14,838 nucleotides of DNA from assembly GCA_023258825.1 (NCBI GenBank), contig JALQWE010000025.1, positions 1 through 14,838 on the forward strand, in the 5' to 3' direction. The notes under the pieces are model-generated. The model worked only from the letters and a program-made list of their open reading frames with translations. It had not been told where the DNA came from and did no database searches. Shown one piece after another: positions 1 to 6,481 of this stretch; within the stretch, counting starts at the first letter, position 1; each line of letters starts with the position of its first letter. A program made the position numbers and the translations under genes. This DNA comes from Planctomycetaceae bacterium. Lineage in GTDB: Bacteria; Planctomycetota; Planctomycetia; Planctomycetales; Planctomycetaceae.

Positions 1-516
1 ACGGCGGGCGGAGGGAAAATCCGGCTCGAATCCAATGGGTCTCTCCAGAACGTAATCCTCCATGAAATGGCTCACGTCATCGGGATCGGATCGTTGTGGA
101 GCGGCATCAGCGACGTCGGATACGCCGGCTACCAGGAACTCTATGTCGCAGGTTCAGGACAGTACACTGGGGCGGCAGCGCTGGCCGCGTGGAAGTCGGA
201 GTTCAACCAGCCTGCTGCCACGTTTGTCCCCGTCGAACTGGGCGGTGGCGCCGGAACAGCGAACGGGCATTGGAACGAAGTGAACGGCGGTGGCAGCAAT
301 ACCGGGATTGTCAGCAGAATCACCGGCAAGGATTTCAAGTACGAACTGATGACCGGCTGGCTCAATTCACCTGCGTTCATCAGTACTGTGACGCTCGGTG
401 CATTCGAGGACCTGGGTTACAATCTGCGTCCAATCCCCGAACCGTCCACCTGGCTGTTGGCAGTGGTAATGAGCGCCGTCGCTGTCCGACACACACGGCG
501 ATGTGTGAAAGGTTAA
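1..516 (+). CDS. Leishmanolysin-like (M8-type) zinc metalloprotease with PEP-CTERM anchor, 3' part only
   Basis: The reading frame is open from base 1, so the N-terminus lies outside the window; 171 residues are visible. The ATG at 67 sits inside the active-site motif and is not a real start. Visible residues 21-25 are HEMAH, followed by VIGIGSLW, the HExxHxxG zinc site of metzincin-type proteases. H90 in GHWNE lies about 65 residues further on, and ELMTG is at 115-119. This spacing and the HW...ELMTG pattern are those of leishmanolysin (M8) relatives, where the third zinc-binding His precedes the Met-turn. The H90-to-ELMTG gap holds a Gly/Asn-rich stretch that looks longer than usual. The C-terminus is a PEP-CTERM signal: PEPSTW at 146-151, a short hydrophobic run, then RHTRR. 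Proteins with it are exported, cut and anchored by exosortase. An extracellular or surface protease is inferred; the substrate is unknown. The neighbour gene is convergent. Confidence 0.85.
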   Translation, partial: TAGGGKIRLESNGSLQNVILHEMAHVIGIGSLWSGISDVGYAGYQELYVAGSGQYTGAAALAAWKSEFNQPAATFVPVELGGGAGTANGHWNEVNGGGSNTGIVSRITGKDFKYELMTGWLNSPAFISTVTLGAFEDLGYNLRPIPEPSTWLLAVVMSAVAVRHTRRCVKG

Positions 517-622
517 ACCAGCCACCTTCAGGGAGCGACCAGTTTTCGGATCCGCAAATGCGGCCTGTCCGCAGGATCAACATGCGATCCCGGGAAAATC
601 CCTGCGACCGTTTTCAGGCTGC
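517..622. other. Convergent intergenic spacer with small overlapping inverted repeats
   Basis: This 106-base spacer separates two convergent genes. GATCC at 549-553 pairs with GGATC at 574-578. Inside, TGCGG (559-563) can pair with CCGCA (569-573), or with the CCGCA just before it (552-556), so two short hairpins compete. No run of T follows on either strand, so this is not a convincing intrinsic terminator. It may still slow transcription from either side. Confidence 0.3.
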
Positions 623-1921
623 TCAGCGTCCCTCAGACAATTGACGGTACTTTTCAAGATACTTGGCGTTCAGCTGTGTGTGTCGGCTGGATAGATCCAC
701 CTTTCGTCCCTGAATCCAGGCCTGAGTGATCTGTGTTTCTGTTTCCAGCGGATCGCCGGTGCTGACGAACAGCGTGGCATCGCGTCCGGGTTCCAGCGAG
801 CCGACTCGGTCCGCGACTCCCAGAATCTGCGCGGGGTACAGCGTGATGGACCGCAGAGCTTCTTCGCGGGGCAATCCGTAGGCAGCAGCTGTTGCGGCCT
901 GATACGGCAGGTTACGTGTGTTCCATGTTTCCGCACGGCCCGAGCCGGAAATGCAGAATCGGACTCCGGCACGACGTAAGCGTTCCGGCAGAGTAAATGC
1001 CGCGTCGTAGTCCTCATGATCCCGCTGAGGATCCCGGTGGATGGCGCTGATGATCACAGGAACATCATACCTCTTCAGCAATTCTGCGCACTGCTCGGCA
1101 TCATAGCCACCGAACAGGATCATTTTGAGTTGTTGTTCCACAGCAAACGCTACAGCCGCCTGAATCTGTGCGACGCTGTCAGCGTTGATCAGCAATGGAA
1201 CCCTGCCGTTCAGGACGGGCTCAAGGGAAGCAAGTCGAATGTCGAAACGCTGCCGCAGCGGATCGGATTCGCGAGCCTTGAGATACTGTCGTGCCTGGGA
1301 AAACAGATCGCGAATCTGCCGACCAGGAGAATTACGATTTTCGGCTGCGTTCGCAGTGTCAGGTTCACTGGGCCAGTTGATCACCAGCGCGGCAGCTGAT
1401 TTCAGGGTCATGCCTTCCCATGTCCAGCCGTCCATCATCATCACAGACGCCTGGCCACTGACGAGGCCGCCGGAGGGGGCGCTGACTGCGATCAGCACAC
1501 CATTGGCCCGCGTGACCGGAATCAGTTCACTGTCCGGATTCACCGCCACGTTGGCATTGACGTTGGGATTCAGAAGTCCACCTTCCGAACCATCAAGTGT
1601 GGCTCGTGTGGAGGACAGCTCCTGCAGGCCCAGTTGGGAATGCGATTCGATCAGGCTGGGATAAACGTGTTGACCATTGAGATCAATGATTTCGGCGCCC
1701 GCTGGCGGTGCCAGCCGAGTTCCCATTTCGGTGATGCGTCCTTCGGCAAAGACCAGAGTTCCCTCCGTTATGACGCCACCGGCAACCGTATGAATCACAC
1801 CGTTGACGAGCGCGATGGGCTTTTTCTGAGGTGCGCCGGGGATCTGATCAGAGGCATTCAGGGTTTCCAGCAGCACGAGGCTGAGGAACAGACAGACAAG
1901 ACGAGAGGAGTAGTGCAGCAT
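623..1921 (-). CDS. Secreted amidohydrolase-fold protein, probably without catalytic metal site
   Basis: 432 residues. Residues 1-23 form a hydrophobic signal peptide ending LNAS, so export is likely. The rest follows the amidohydrolase superfamily plan: a small beta domain (ALVNGVIHTVAGG at 37-49, then INGxV-like strands), the VYPSLIESHSQ segment where the first metal site should be, and the C-terminal block PREEALRSITLYPAQILG...GSLEPGRDATL (351-384). Active members have His-x-His after PGLID; here only H94 remains and the second position is Q96. The late metal-binding Asp, normally in an FSTD-like motif, appears replaced by the ISGSG stretch at 324-328. I read this as a non-catalytic homologue. 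It lies 79 bases downstream of the two-domain gene on the same strand and is probably cotranscribed. The ATG has only a weak GAGAAG-like ribosome site. Alternative: an active enzyme with unusual ligands. Confidence 0.85.
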   Translation of the reverse strand: MLHYSSRLVCLFLSLVLLETLNASDQIPGAPQKKPIALVNGVIHTVAGGVITEGTLVFAEGRITEMGTRLAPPAGAEIIDLNGQHVYPSLIESHSQLGLQELSSTRATLDGSEGGLLNPNVNANVAVNPDSELIPVTRANGVLIAVSAPSGGLVSGQASVMMMDGWTWEGMTLKSAAALVINWPSEPDTANAAENRNSPGRQIRDLFSQARQYLKARESDPLRQRFDIRLASLEPVLNGRVPLLINADSVAQIQAAVAFAVEQQLKMILFGGYDAEQCAELLKRYDVPVIISAIHRDPQRDHEDYDAAFTLPERLRRAGVRFCISGSGRAETWNTRNLPYQAATAAAYGLPREEALRSITLYPAQILGVADRVGSLEPGRDATLFVSTGDPLETETQITQAWIQGRKVDLSSRHTQLNAKYLEKYRQLSEGR

Positions 1922-2000
1922 GATGACTTCTCGACGTTCAGCAAATCAAAACCCGGGGACATGGAATGTTTCACAGAGAAACACAATCGGCAGAGCGTAC

Positions 2001-5000
2001 CTACTGTTCTGCGCCCGAGCGGGCTTTCTGCAATTCTGCCTGGTGTCGAAAATGTGCGCAGTATTCGTCGATACGGGGCCACAGTTCTGCCGCGTCCACG
2101 TCACGTTCACCCACAGCACGCATGTCTTCGCCGGACGTCAGGATTTTCTGGATCAGCACATTGCGTTTTTGCCGTGCCAACTGCCGCAGCTGTTCGTCCT
2201 CCTCGCGTGAGAAGTAGCGTCGTCCGTCCACCCACGTCTGTTCACACCGAGTGAAGTTGGACAAGGGATCACCGTTCCAGATGACGAAGTCTGCCTGCTT
2301 GCCGGTTTCCAGTGATCCCACCAGATGATCGACTCGCAACTGCTTTGCGGGATTCAGGGTGACAAACTTAAGCGCTTCTTCGCGAGGAACGCCACCGTAT
2401 TTGACAGCCTTGGCGGCTTCCTGATTGAGATGTCGGGCCAGTTCGCCGTCATCGGAGTTGAAGGACACCACCACACCCTGCTGATGCATCAGCGCACCAG
2501 CGTGTGGAATCGCATCGTAAACTTCAAACTTGTAGGCCCACCAGTCCGAAAAGGCAGACGCCATGGCGCCGTGCTTTGCCAGCTCGTCAGCCACCTTGTA
2601 GCCTTCGAGGATGTGCTGCAGAGTCCCGACGGTGATGTCGTACTGCTCAAGAACTCGCAGCAGTGCGAGGATCTCATCCTGGCGATAGCTGTGGCAGTGG
2701 ATCCAGCGTTTGCCCTGAACAATTTCGACCAGAGCTTCCAGTTCCAGATCGCGGCGCGGTGGTATTCCCCGGCGTGTCTTTTGCCATGCGTCATGGCGTC
2801 GGGAATAATCCCGGGCGGCTTCAAAGGTATCCCGGAACAACTGCTCAACGCCCATGCGTGTGGTTGGATAGCGACCACCGCCGTCCATCCGATTGCTCTG
2901 CTTCACGTTTTCTCCCAGAGCGAACTTGACCCCGGGAGGCGCCTCGGCAAATTTCAATCCTTCACTATTCTGCCCCCAGCGAAGTTTGATCACCTGATTC
3001 TGTCCGCCAATCGGGTTGGCAGAGCCATGCAGAATGTTGGCCGCGGTAACTCCACCGGCCAGCTGCCGATAGATCGTGATGTCGTTGGCGTCCACGAAGT
3101 CGCCCACACGCACTTCGCAGGTGATGGCCTGTGTGGCTTCGTTAACGCCACCATCTGTCGCCATGTGGGAGTGACAGTCAATGATGCCGGGAGTCAGGTG
3201 CATACCGCGGACGTCAATGACGGTGGTCTCGGCTGGAATGGGAAGATCCCTGCCGACCGCCATGATGCTGCCGTTTTCGATGATCAGCGTGGCATCTTCC
3301 AGAATTCCGGCGGGGCCACAGGTCCAGATGGTCGCATGGACAAACGCGGTGCGTCCCGCCAGTGCAGGCAGTTCCGCACGCCCAAAAGCTCCCAGCGGAT
3401 AATTGACTTCGAAGGAGGATTTCTTAGCCGGCTTGTCGGTATTGTCCGTGACTGGCGTTTCGGTGGCCGGCGTGGTTTGTGCCGTGGCAGGTGCTGCAGC
3501 TGCTGCGTCTGCTGGTGGTGTGGTTGGTGGTGTCGCGCTGGCCTGCGCGGCATTGGGGTCGGTCGGAGTCGTTGGTGGGGCAGCAGCGGGCTGTTCAGTC
3601 CGTTGCGCAACCACAGTTGCGACCGAACCATCAATCCAGACGACGGTACCAATTCCTGCCGGACGATCGCGTACCGCAGAGTTTGGTTCGGTCAGTGTGA
3701 GTGAAAGTCGGACTGTGCCGTCGATTCCCCATTCTCCCGCGGTAAAGCTGGCGGTCAGCAAGGTGTCGTTCAATCGCAGGGATTTCAGTTCCAGCAAATC
3801 CGGTTTGCTGGTTGCGGGGGTATTCTCAGCGGGTTGTGTTTCCGCCGGGGCCGGGGGCATGTCGCCAGCAGCGGGTGCGGCGGCGGGTGGCGTTGTGGTG
3901 TCCGTAGATTTCGTCTCGCGGCGACCGGTTTCTGCCGCGGCGGGAATCGGGCTGCGGGAAACATGTCCGCGGAGGCGTCCATCGGACTCCTGCACATTGA
4001 GATACAGGCGATTGGGAAACTGCCCGGCCTGGGTGAGTTGCAGTTCGTAATGCCCTGCGGCATCGCGGACGGCCTGCGGTGTCGCTTCGAATCGCTCACC
4101 CGAAACCCAGGTTTCCAGCACTTTTGTTTTTTCGGCAAACAGGTCCCCATCGGTAACGACAAGACTGGCCAGCTTGCCGGGTTCGATAGTGCCCAGCCTG
4201 GACGAGACGCCGAACAGTTCTGCAGGTGTGATTGTGAGGGCCTGCAGGGCGGCCGTGGGCGACAATCCTCGCTGCACAGCCTTGCGAAGTGCTTTCAGAA
4301 AATCGGATCCTGACGTCAGCCGATCGGCGGTGAAGGCAAATCGAACACCGGCCGCTTCAAGCCTCGCGGGATTTTCGGGGGCAAGATCCCAATGCAGCAG
4401 AGTTTCCAGGGTGGCGTCCTGAGTGGCTTCGGGAGTACCGACAGCCGGCGGGCGAGGAAACGAGAGCGGCAGGATCAGCGGACGTTTTGTCGCCGCCACT
4501 TCGGCCAGACGTCGGTATTCCCGACCGTTGCCGTGAATGATCAGAGACAATCCAAACTCTGCCGCAAACTGTTCTGCACGCAACACGAACTGTTCATTGG
4601 ACGTGGAGATGATGACCGGCATGCGACCGTGGATCACCGGCTGCAGTGCCTGCAGAGCATCATTCTGTTCAATCGCCGGCAGCGATCGGTCGGCCTGCAT
4701 GGCAGTCTGGGCATCGCGAAACCACTGTGCGTCCAGCAGGGCCTGGCGCGCGAGCGCGACGGCGCCCATCGGACTACCAGGAAAGCCTCCGCGACTTCGG
4801 CGTGGCACGGTGAGCAGGACATGCTGAGCAACATCGCGCATCAGCAGAGTCGTATTGAGTTCACCGCTGCCTGTGGACAGCAGGGCACTGCGGCCGCGAA
4901 TGACGCCATCAGCCGGTGCGATCAATCTGGCCACAAAGCCCTGTTGACGCAGAGCGGAGGTGTCCGGCAGGGACACAGCCTGATCAGCGGTGGACAGCTG

Positions 5001-5360
5001 GGGAGTGACCTGACCATTCCAGTAGCGAGCTGTCCCGTTCAAACGGTCACTGCTGAGGGACAGTTCGGCATAGGCATCAATAAAACCAGGGTAGATGGTT
5101 CGGCCAGCGAAGTTGATTTCCTGCGCGTCAGCAGGAACCGGAATGCCGACACCAACGGCTTCGATCACGCCCTGACGCACGATCACAGTCGCCTGTTCCA
5201 GAGTTTTCTCGGGATGCAGGACAACTTTTGCGCCAGTGAGGGCGTAGACAGCAGGTGGATGACTGCGAAGTGGCTGCTGCGGAACAGACGTTTCGTCCGC
5301 GTGAACAACATGCACAAGGCTGAAGACGAGCACCGCAAGCACAGGTACCGAACGCAACAT
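2001..5360 (-). CDS. Large secreted protein with two amidohydrolase domains (N-terminal degenerate, C-terminal apparently active)
   Basis: 1119 residues, over twice the usual amidohydrolase length. Residues 1-21 are a signal peptide ending HVVHA. The first domain (about 35-430) has the fold's landmarks (AGRTIYPGFID 85-95, TITPAELFG 376-384, GTIEPGKLASL 390-400), but His-x-His is Y97-A-E99; D346 may be the surviving late Asp. A Pro/Ala/Thr linker (about 485-518), a small beta-rich module (about 520-590) and a second linker (about 591-645) follow. The second domain (about 665-1050) looks complete: PGIIDCHSH with H730 and H732, K820 in GENVK, H888/H890 in IHCH, H916 in LQHILEG, and NSDD at 968-971. 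Family relatives are imidazolonepropionase-like hydrolases of cyclic amides or peptides; the substrate is unknown. It is the upstream gene of a two-gene operon. The tail (1051-1119) is charged and probably helical. No clear ribosome site precedes the ATG. Confidence 0.9.
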   Translation of the reverse strand: MLRSVPVLAVLVFSLVHVVHADETSVPQQPLRSHPPAVYALTGAKVVLHPEKTLEQATVIVRQGVIEAVGVGIPVPADAQEINFAGRTIYPGFIDAYAELSLSSDRLNGTARYWNGQVTPQLSTADQAVSLPDTSALRQQGFVARLIAPADGVIRGRSALLSTGSGELNTTLLMRDVAQHVLLTVPRRSRGGFPGSPMGAVALARQALLDAQWFRDAQTAMQADRSLPAIEQNDALQALQPVIHGRMPVIISTSNEQFVLRAEQFAAEFGLSLIIHGNGREYRRLAEVAATKRPLILPLSFPRPPAVGTPEATQDATLETLLHWDLAPENPARLEAAGVRFAFTADRLTSGSDFLKALRKAVQRGLSPTAALQALTITPAELFGVSSRLGTIEPGKLASLVVTDGDLFAEKTKVLETWVSGERFEATPQAVRDAAGHYELQLTQAGQFPNRLYLNVQESDGRLRGHVSRSPIPAAAETGRRETKSTDTTTPPAAAPAAGDMPPAPAETQPAENTPATSKPDLLELKSLRLNDTLLTASFTAGEWGIDGTVRLSLTLTEPNSAVRDRPAGIGTVVWIDGSVATVVAQRTEQPAAAPPTTPTDPNAAQASATPPTTPPADAAAAAPATAQTTPATETPVTDNTDKPAKKSSFEVNYPLGAFGRAELPALAGRTAFVHATIWTCGPAGILEDATLIIENGSIMAVGRDLPIPAETTVIDVRGMHLTPGIIDCHSHMATDGGVNEATQAITCEVRVGDFVDANDITIYRQLAGGVTAANILHGSANPIGGQNQVIKLRWGQNSEGLKFAEAPPGVKFALGENVKQSNRMDGGGRYPTTRMGVEQLFRDTFEAARDYSRRHDAWQKTRRGIPPRRDLELEALVEIVQGKRWIHCHSYRQDEILALLRVLEQYDITVGTLQHILEGYKVADELAKHGAMASAFSDWWAYKFEVYDAIPHAGALMHQQGVVVSFNSDDGELARHLNQEAAKAVKYGGVPREEALKFVTLNPAKQLRVDHLVGSLETGKQADFVIWNGDPLSNFTRCEQTWVDGRRYFSREEDEQLRQLARQKRNVLIQKILTSGEDMRAVGERDVDAAELWPRIDEYCAHFRHQAELQKARSGAEQ

Positions 5361-5470
5361 GGTTCACGATCCCGGATCACAGAAACGGGGCCGCAGCGAC
5401 TGGGACGCACCAGACAGCAGCGAACCTGAGAATACCGTTTCCTGAGTTCCCCAGCCTACGTCCTGTTTGT

Positions 5471-5510
5471 GGGTTTTCCAGATTCAAACAGCCATTGGGA
5501 TCGAAAACCC
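5471..5510. repeat. Inverted repeat upstream of amidohydrolase operon
   Basis: GGGTTTTC at 5471-5478 is a perfect reverse complement of GAAAACCC at 5503-5510, with 24 bases between. It lies about 110-150 bases upstream of the minus-strand start at 5360, so it could be an operator or an mRNA leader hairpin. The sequence alone does not show which. Confidence 0.4.
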
Positions 5511-5540
5511 GGAAGTTTTAGTGCCGGGTGCAGCGACTCG

Positions 5541-5576
5541 GGGAGAGCGATTGGTCTGGGGAGAGCGATTGGTCTG
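5541..5576. repeat. 18-base direct tandem repeat, two copies
   Basis: GGGAGAGCGATTGGTCTG occurs at 5541-5558 and again, identical, at 5559-5576. A further GGGG-AGGGCG follows, which resembles a decayed third copy. Identical adjacent copies suggest a recent slippage duplication. The stretch after it (about 5577-5602, AGGGCGAAGTTCCACCTGAG) resembles, from memory, a short motif scattered between genes in planctomycete genomes; this is an unchecked impression. Confidence 0.7.
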
Positions 5577-5621
5577 GGGGAGGGCGAAGTTCCACCTGAG
5601 CCGGAAAACCTCAACGCAGTC

Positions 5622-5639
5622 AGGTGCCATGCACCTTTT
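5622..5639. repeat. Short palindrome followed by T run
   Basis: AGGTGC (5622-5627), loop CAT, GCACCT (5631-5636), then TTT(T). On the plus strand this has the shape of a minimal intrinsic terminator, but no plus-strand gene ends before it. It fits better as a dispersed REP-like palindrome. Confidence 0.4.
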
Positions 5640-5837
5640 CAATGCGGATTTGCAGAATTGCGACGGATGTGACGGGCTGTTGATTTCCGGCAACACCCAC
5701 TGCTGTGTCCCCGGGAAAGTGATCGGTGTGGTGTGTCCCCGATGAGTGAAGTGGCGCGGGGTTCGGCGGGGTTCGCTGGCCAGCGGTGGCCTGTGTCTGC
5801 CTGACGATGCGTTTCGCAATAGTCGCAAAGGCAGCGC

Positions 5838-5888
5838 AAAAAATGGCTCCGCGGACCGGCGGAATTGGGAGGGCCGGTTGCGGAGCCA
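5838..5888 (-). terminator. Intrinsic terminator of the 92-residue secreted protein gene
   Basis: Read on the minus strand: TGGCTCCGC, two bases, CCGGC, a 12-base loop, GCCGG, three bases, GCGGAGCCA, then six T (bases 5838-5843 are A on the plus strand). The 9-bp outer and 5-bp inner stems are perfect, and the U-run follows directly. The hairpin starts 35 bases past the stop codon at 5924. Polarity is clear because no T run lies on the other side. Confidence 0.9.
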
Positions 5889-5923
5889 CGGGATTGAAGT
5901 CATTGTTCGGAAACGCGTCCCGA

Positions 5924-6202
5924 TTAGCGGTAGGCCGCTCCGGTCGCTTTACGCCCGGCACTCCATTTTGGATGGGTGTGGTACCACGAATCACGCAGGT
6001 CGGCGCGACTGCGAGTCTGGAAGACGCCGAACAGGCGACCGGAACGCTGACTGCCGGACGTTCCGTTGCCATTGCTGTTGCCGTTGCTGGCCACAACCGG
6101 TTTTGTGGAGTTGCAGCAGGCCGCTGGATCAGCGGCTTCGACCACGGCCAATGAGCACAACAGTGCACCACAGACGACAGCGAGGACTTGAGAACTTTTC
6201 AT
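5924..6202 (-). CDS. Small secreted protein of unknown function (92 residues)
   Basis: The frame is open to 6259, but I place the start at the ATG at 6200-6202: AGGGGAG lies 6 bases upstream, a near-ideal ribosome site, and translation from there begins with a clean signal peptide (MKSSQVLAVVCGALLCSLAVVEA, cleavage near residues 23-24). The mature part is about 69 residues: a C29-C30 pair, an Asn/Gly/Ser-rich stretch (about 39-52), then a basic, conserved-looking block GRLFGVFQTRSRADLRDSWYH (55-75) and a basic end. I do not recognise the family. The gene has its own strong terminator, a sigma-54-like promoter about 95-110 bases upstream, and is divergent from a histidine kinase/NtrC-type pair. 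That context suggests a regulated exported product, such as an envelope or surface protein; the function is unknown. Confidence 0.8.
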   Translation of the reverse strand: MKSSQVLAVVCGALLCSLAVVEAADPAACCNSTKPVVASNGNSNGNGTSGSQRSGRLFGVFQTRSRADLRDSWYHTHPKWSAGRKATGAAYR

Positions 6203-6294
6203 GACAATCTCCCCTGTTCTGGAAGGACCCTCTGGCGATCGATCACGCGGCCCGGCCAATCCCTTGCGGCAGCGCTGAACGCCGGATCTTTCCT

Positions 6295-6314
6295 AGGCAA
6301 CTGTGATGCCGCAG
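6295..6314 (-). promoter_or_regulatory. Candidate sigma-54 (-24/-12) promoter of the small secreted protein gene
   Basis: On the minus strand the sequence reads GGCATCACAGTTGC (6310 down to 6297). This keeps GGCA, six bases and TTGC of the sigma-54 consensus TGGCACGNNNNTTGCW, with exactly 10 bases between the GG and GC pairs. The T before GG and the C-G after GGCA do not match. Predicted transcription start is near 6285, giving a leader of about 80 bases. The adjacent divergent gene pair encodes an NtrC-type activator of sigma-54. The match was found by eye; no site scan was run. Confidence 0.55.
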
Positions 6315-6382
6315 CGTTTTGGAAAACTCAGTACCAGCGAGCGGCTCGTTTAAGTGCCTGAAATCACAACACATTGCAGTGA

Positions 6383-6404
6383 GTCAGCAAAAACTGCTGC
6401 TGAC
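6383..6404. promoter_or_regulatory. Dyad repeat, possible activator binding site
   Basis: GTCAGCA (6383-6389) and TGCTGAC (6398-6404) are perfect reverse complements with 8 bases between. The centre lies about 108 bases upstream of the transcription start predicted for the divergent small gene, where NtrC-type activators usually bind. It could also be autoregulatory for the kinase gene. No experimental support. Confidence 0.4.
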
Positions 6405-6450
6405 CGTCTGTCGCCCGAACGAGACAGATTCGGGCGCTTTGGTGACGGTC
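6402..6450. promoter_or_regulatory. Nested inverted repeat upstream of the kinase gene
   Basis: The inner arms CGCCCGAA (6412-6419) and TTCGGGCG (6429-6436) are perfect with a 9-base gap. The outer arms GACCGTC (6402-6408) and GACGGTC (6444-6450) are also perfect. If transcribed it would fold into an interrupted hairpin; as DNA it is a second dyad, centred about 140 bases upstream of the divergent promoter. It shares three bases with the dyad at 6383-6404. CCGTCTGT also recurs as a direct repeat at 6404 and again near 6460. Confidence 0.5.
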
Positions 6451-6481
6451 GAGTGTCGCCGTCTGTTGACAGCAGGGGACT

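Larger units (their letters stand above)
5361..5837. other. Intergenic region, no gene seen; short repeats only
   Basis: Open frames here are short, lack ribosome sites and have no recognisable composition. The region must hold the promoter of the minus-strand amidohydrolase operon, but I find no convincing -35/-10 pair. It contains an 18-base tandem duplication, a perfect GGGTTTTC/GAAAACCC inverted repeat and a small AGGTGC-CAT-GCACCT palindrome, each listed separately. A second minor feature is the word TGTGTCCCCG occurring near 5702 and TGTGTCCCCGA near 5732. Confidence 0.5.

Noticed and set aside
3440..3600. GCTGCTG-rich run as a DNA repeat array
   Set aside because: It is the coding strand complement of a Pro/Ala/Thr linker; no fixed repeat unit.
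2325..3704. Long plus-strand open frame (459 codons) antisense to the large amidohydrolase gene
   Set aside because: The minus frame has signal peptide, domains and catalytic motifs; the antisense frame has no recognisable motif and arises from the GC-rich third positions.
4392..5429. Plus-strand open frame (345 codons) over the start of the amidohydrolase operon
   Set aside because: Shadow of the N-terminal amidohydrolase domain; composition is Arg/Gln/Ser rich with no domain.
5361..5470. GGAACT...TCT as an ECF sigma promoter for the amidohydrolase operon
   Set aside because: The spacer is about 12-13 bases, shorter than the 15-17 such promoters need.
5620..6171. Minus-strand frame (183 codons) overlapping the small secreted protein gene
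   Set aside because: It would read through the strong terminator at 5838-5888, has no ribosome site and no signal peptide, and overlaps a better gene.
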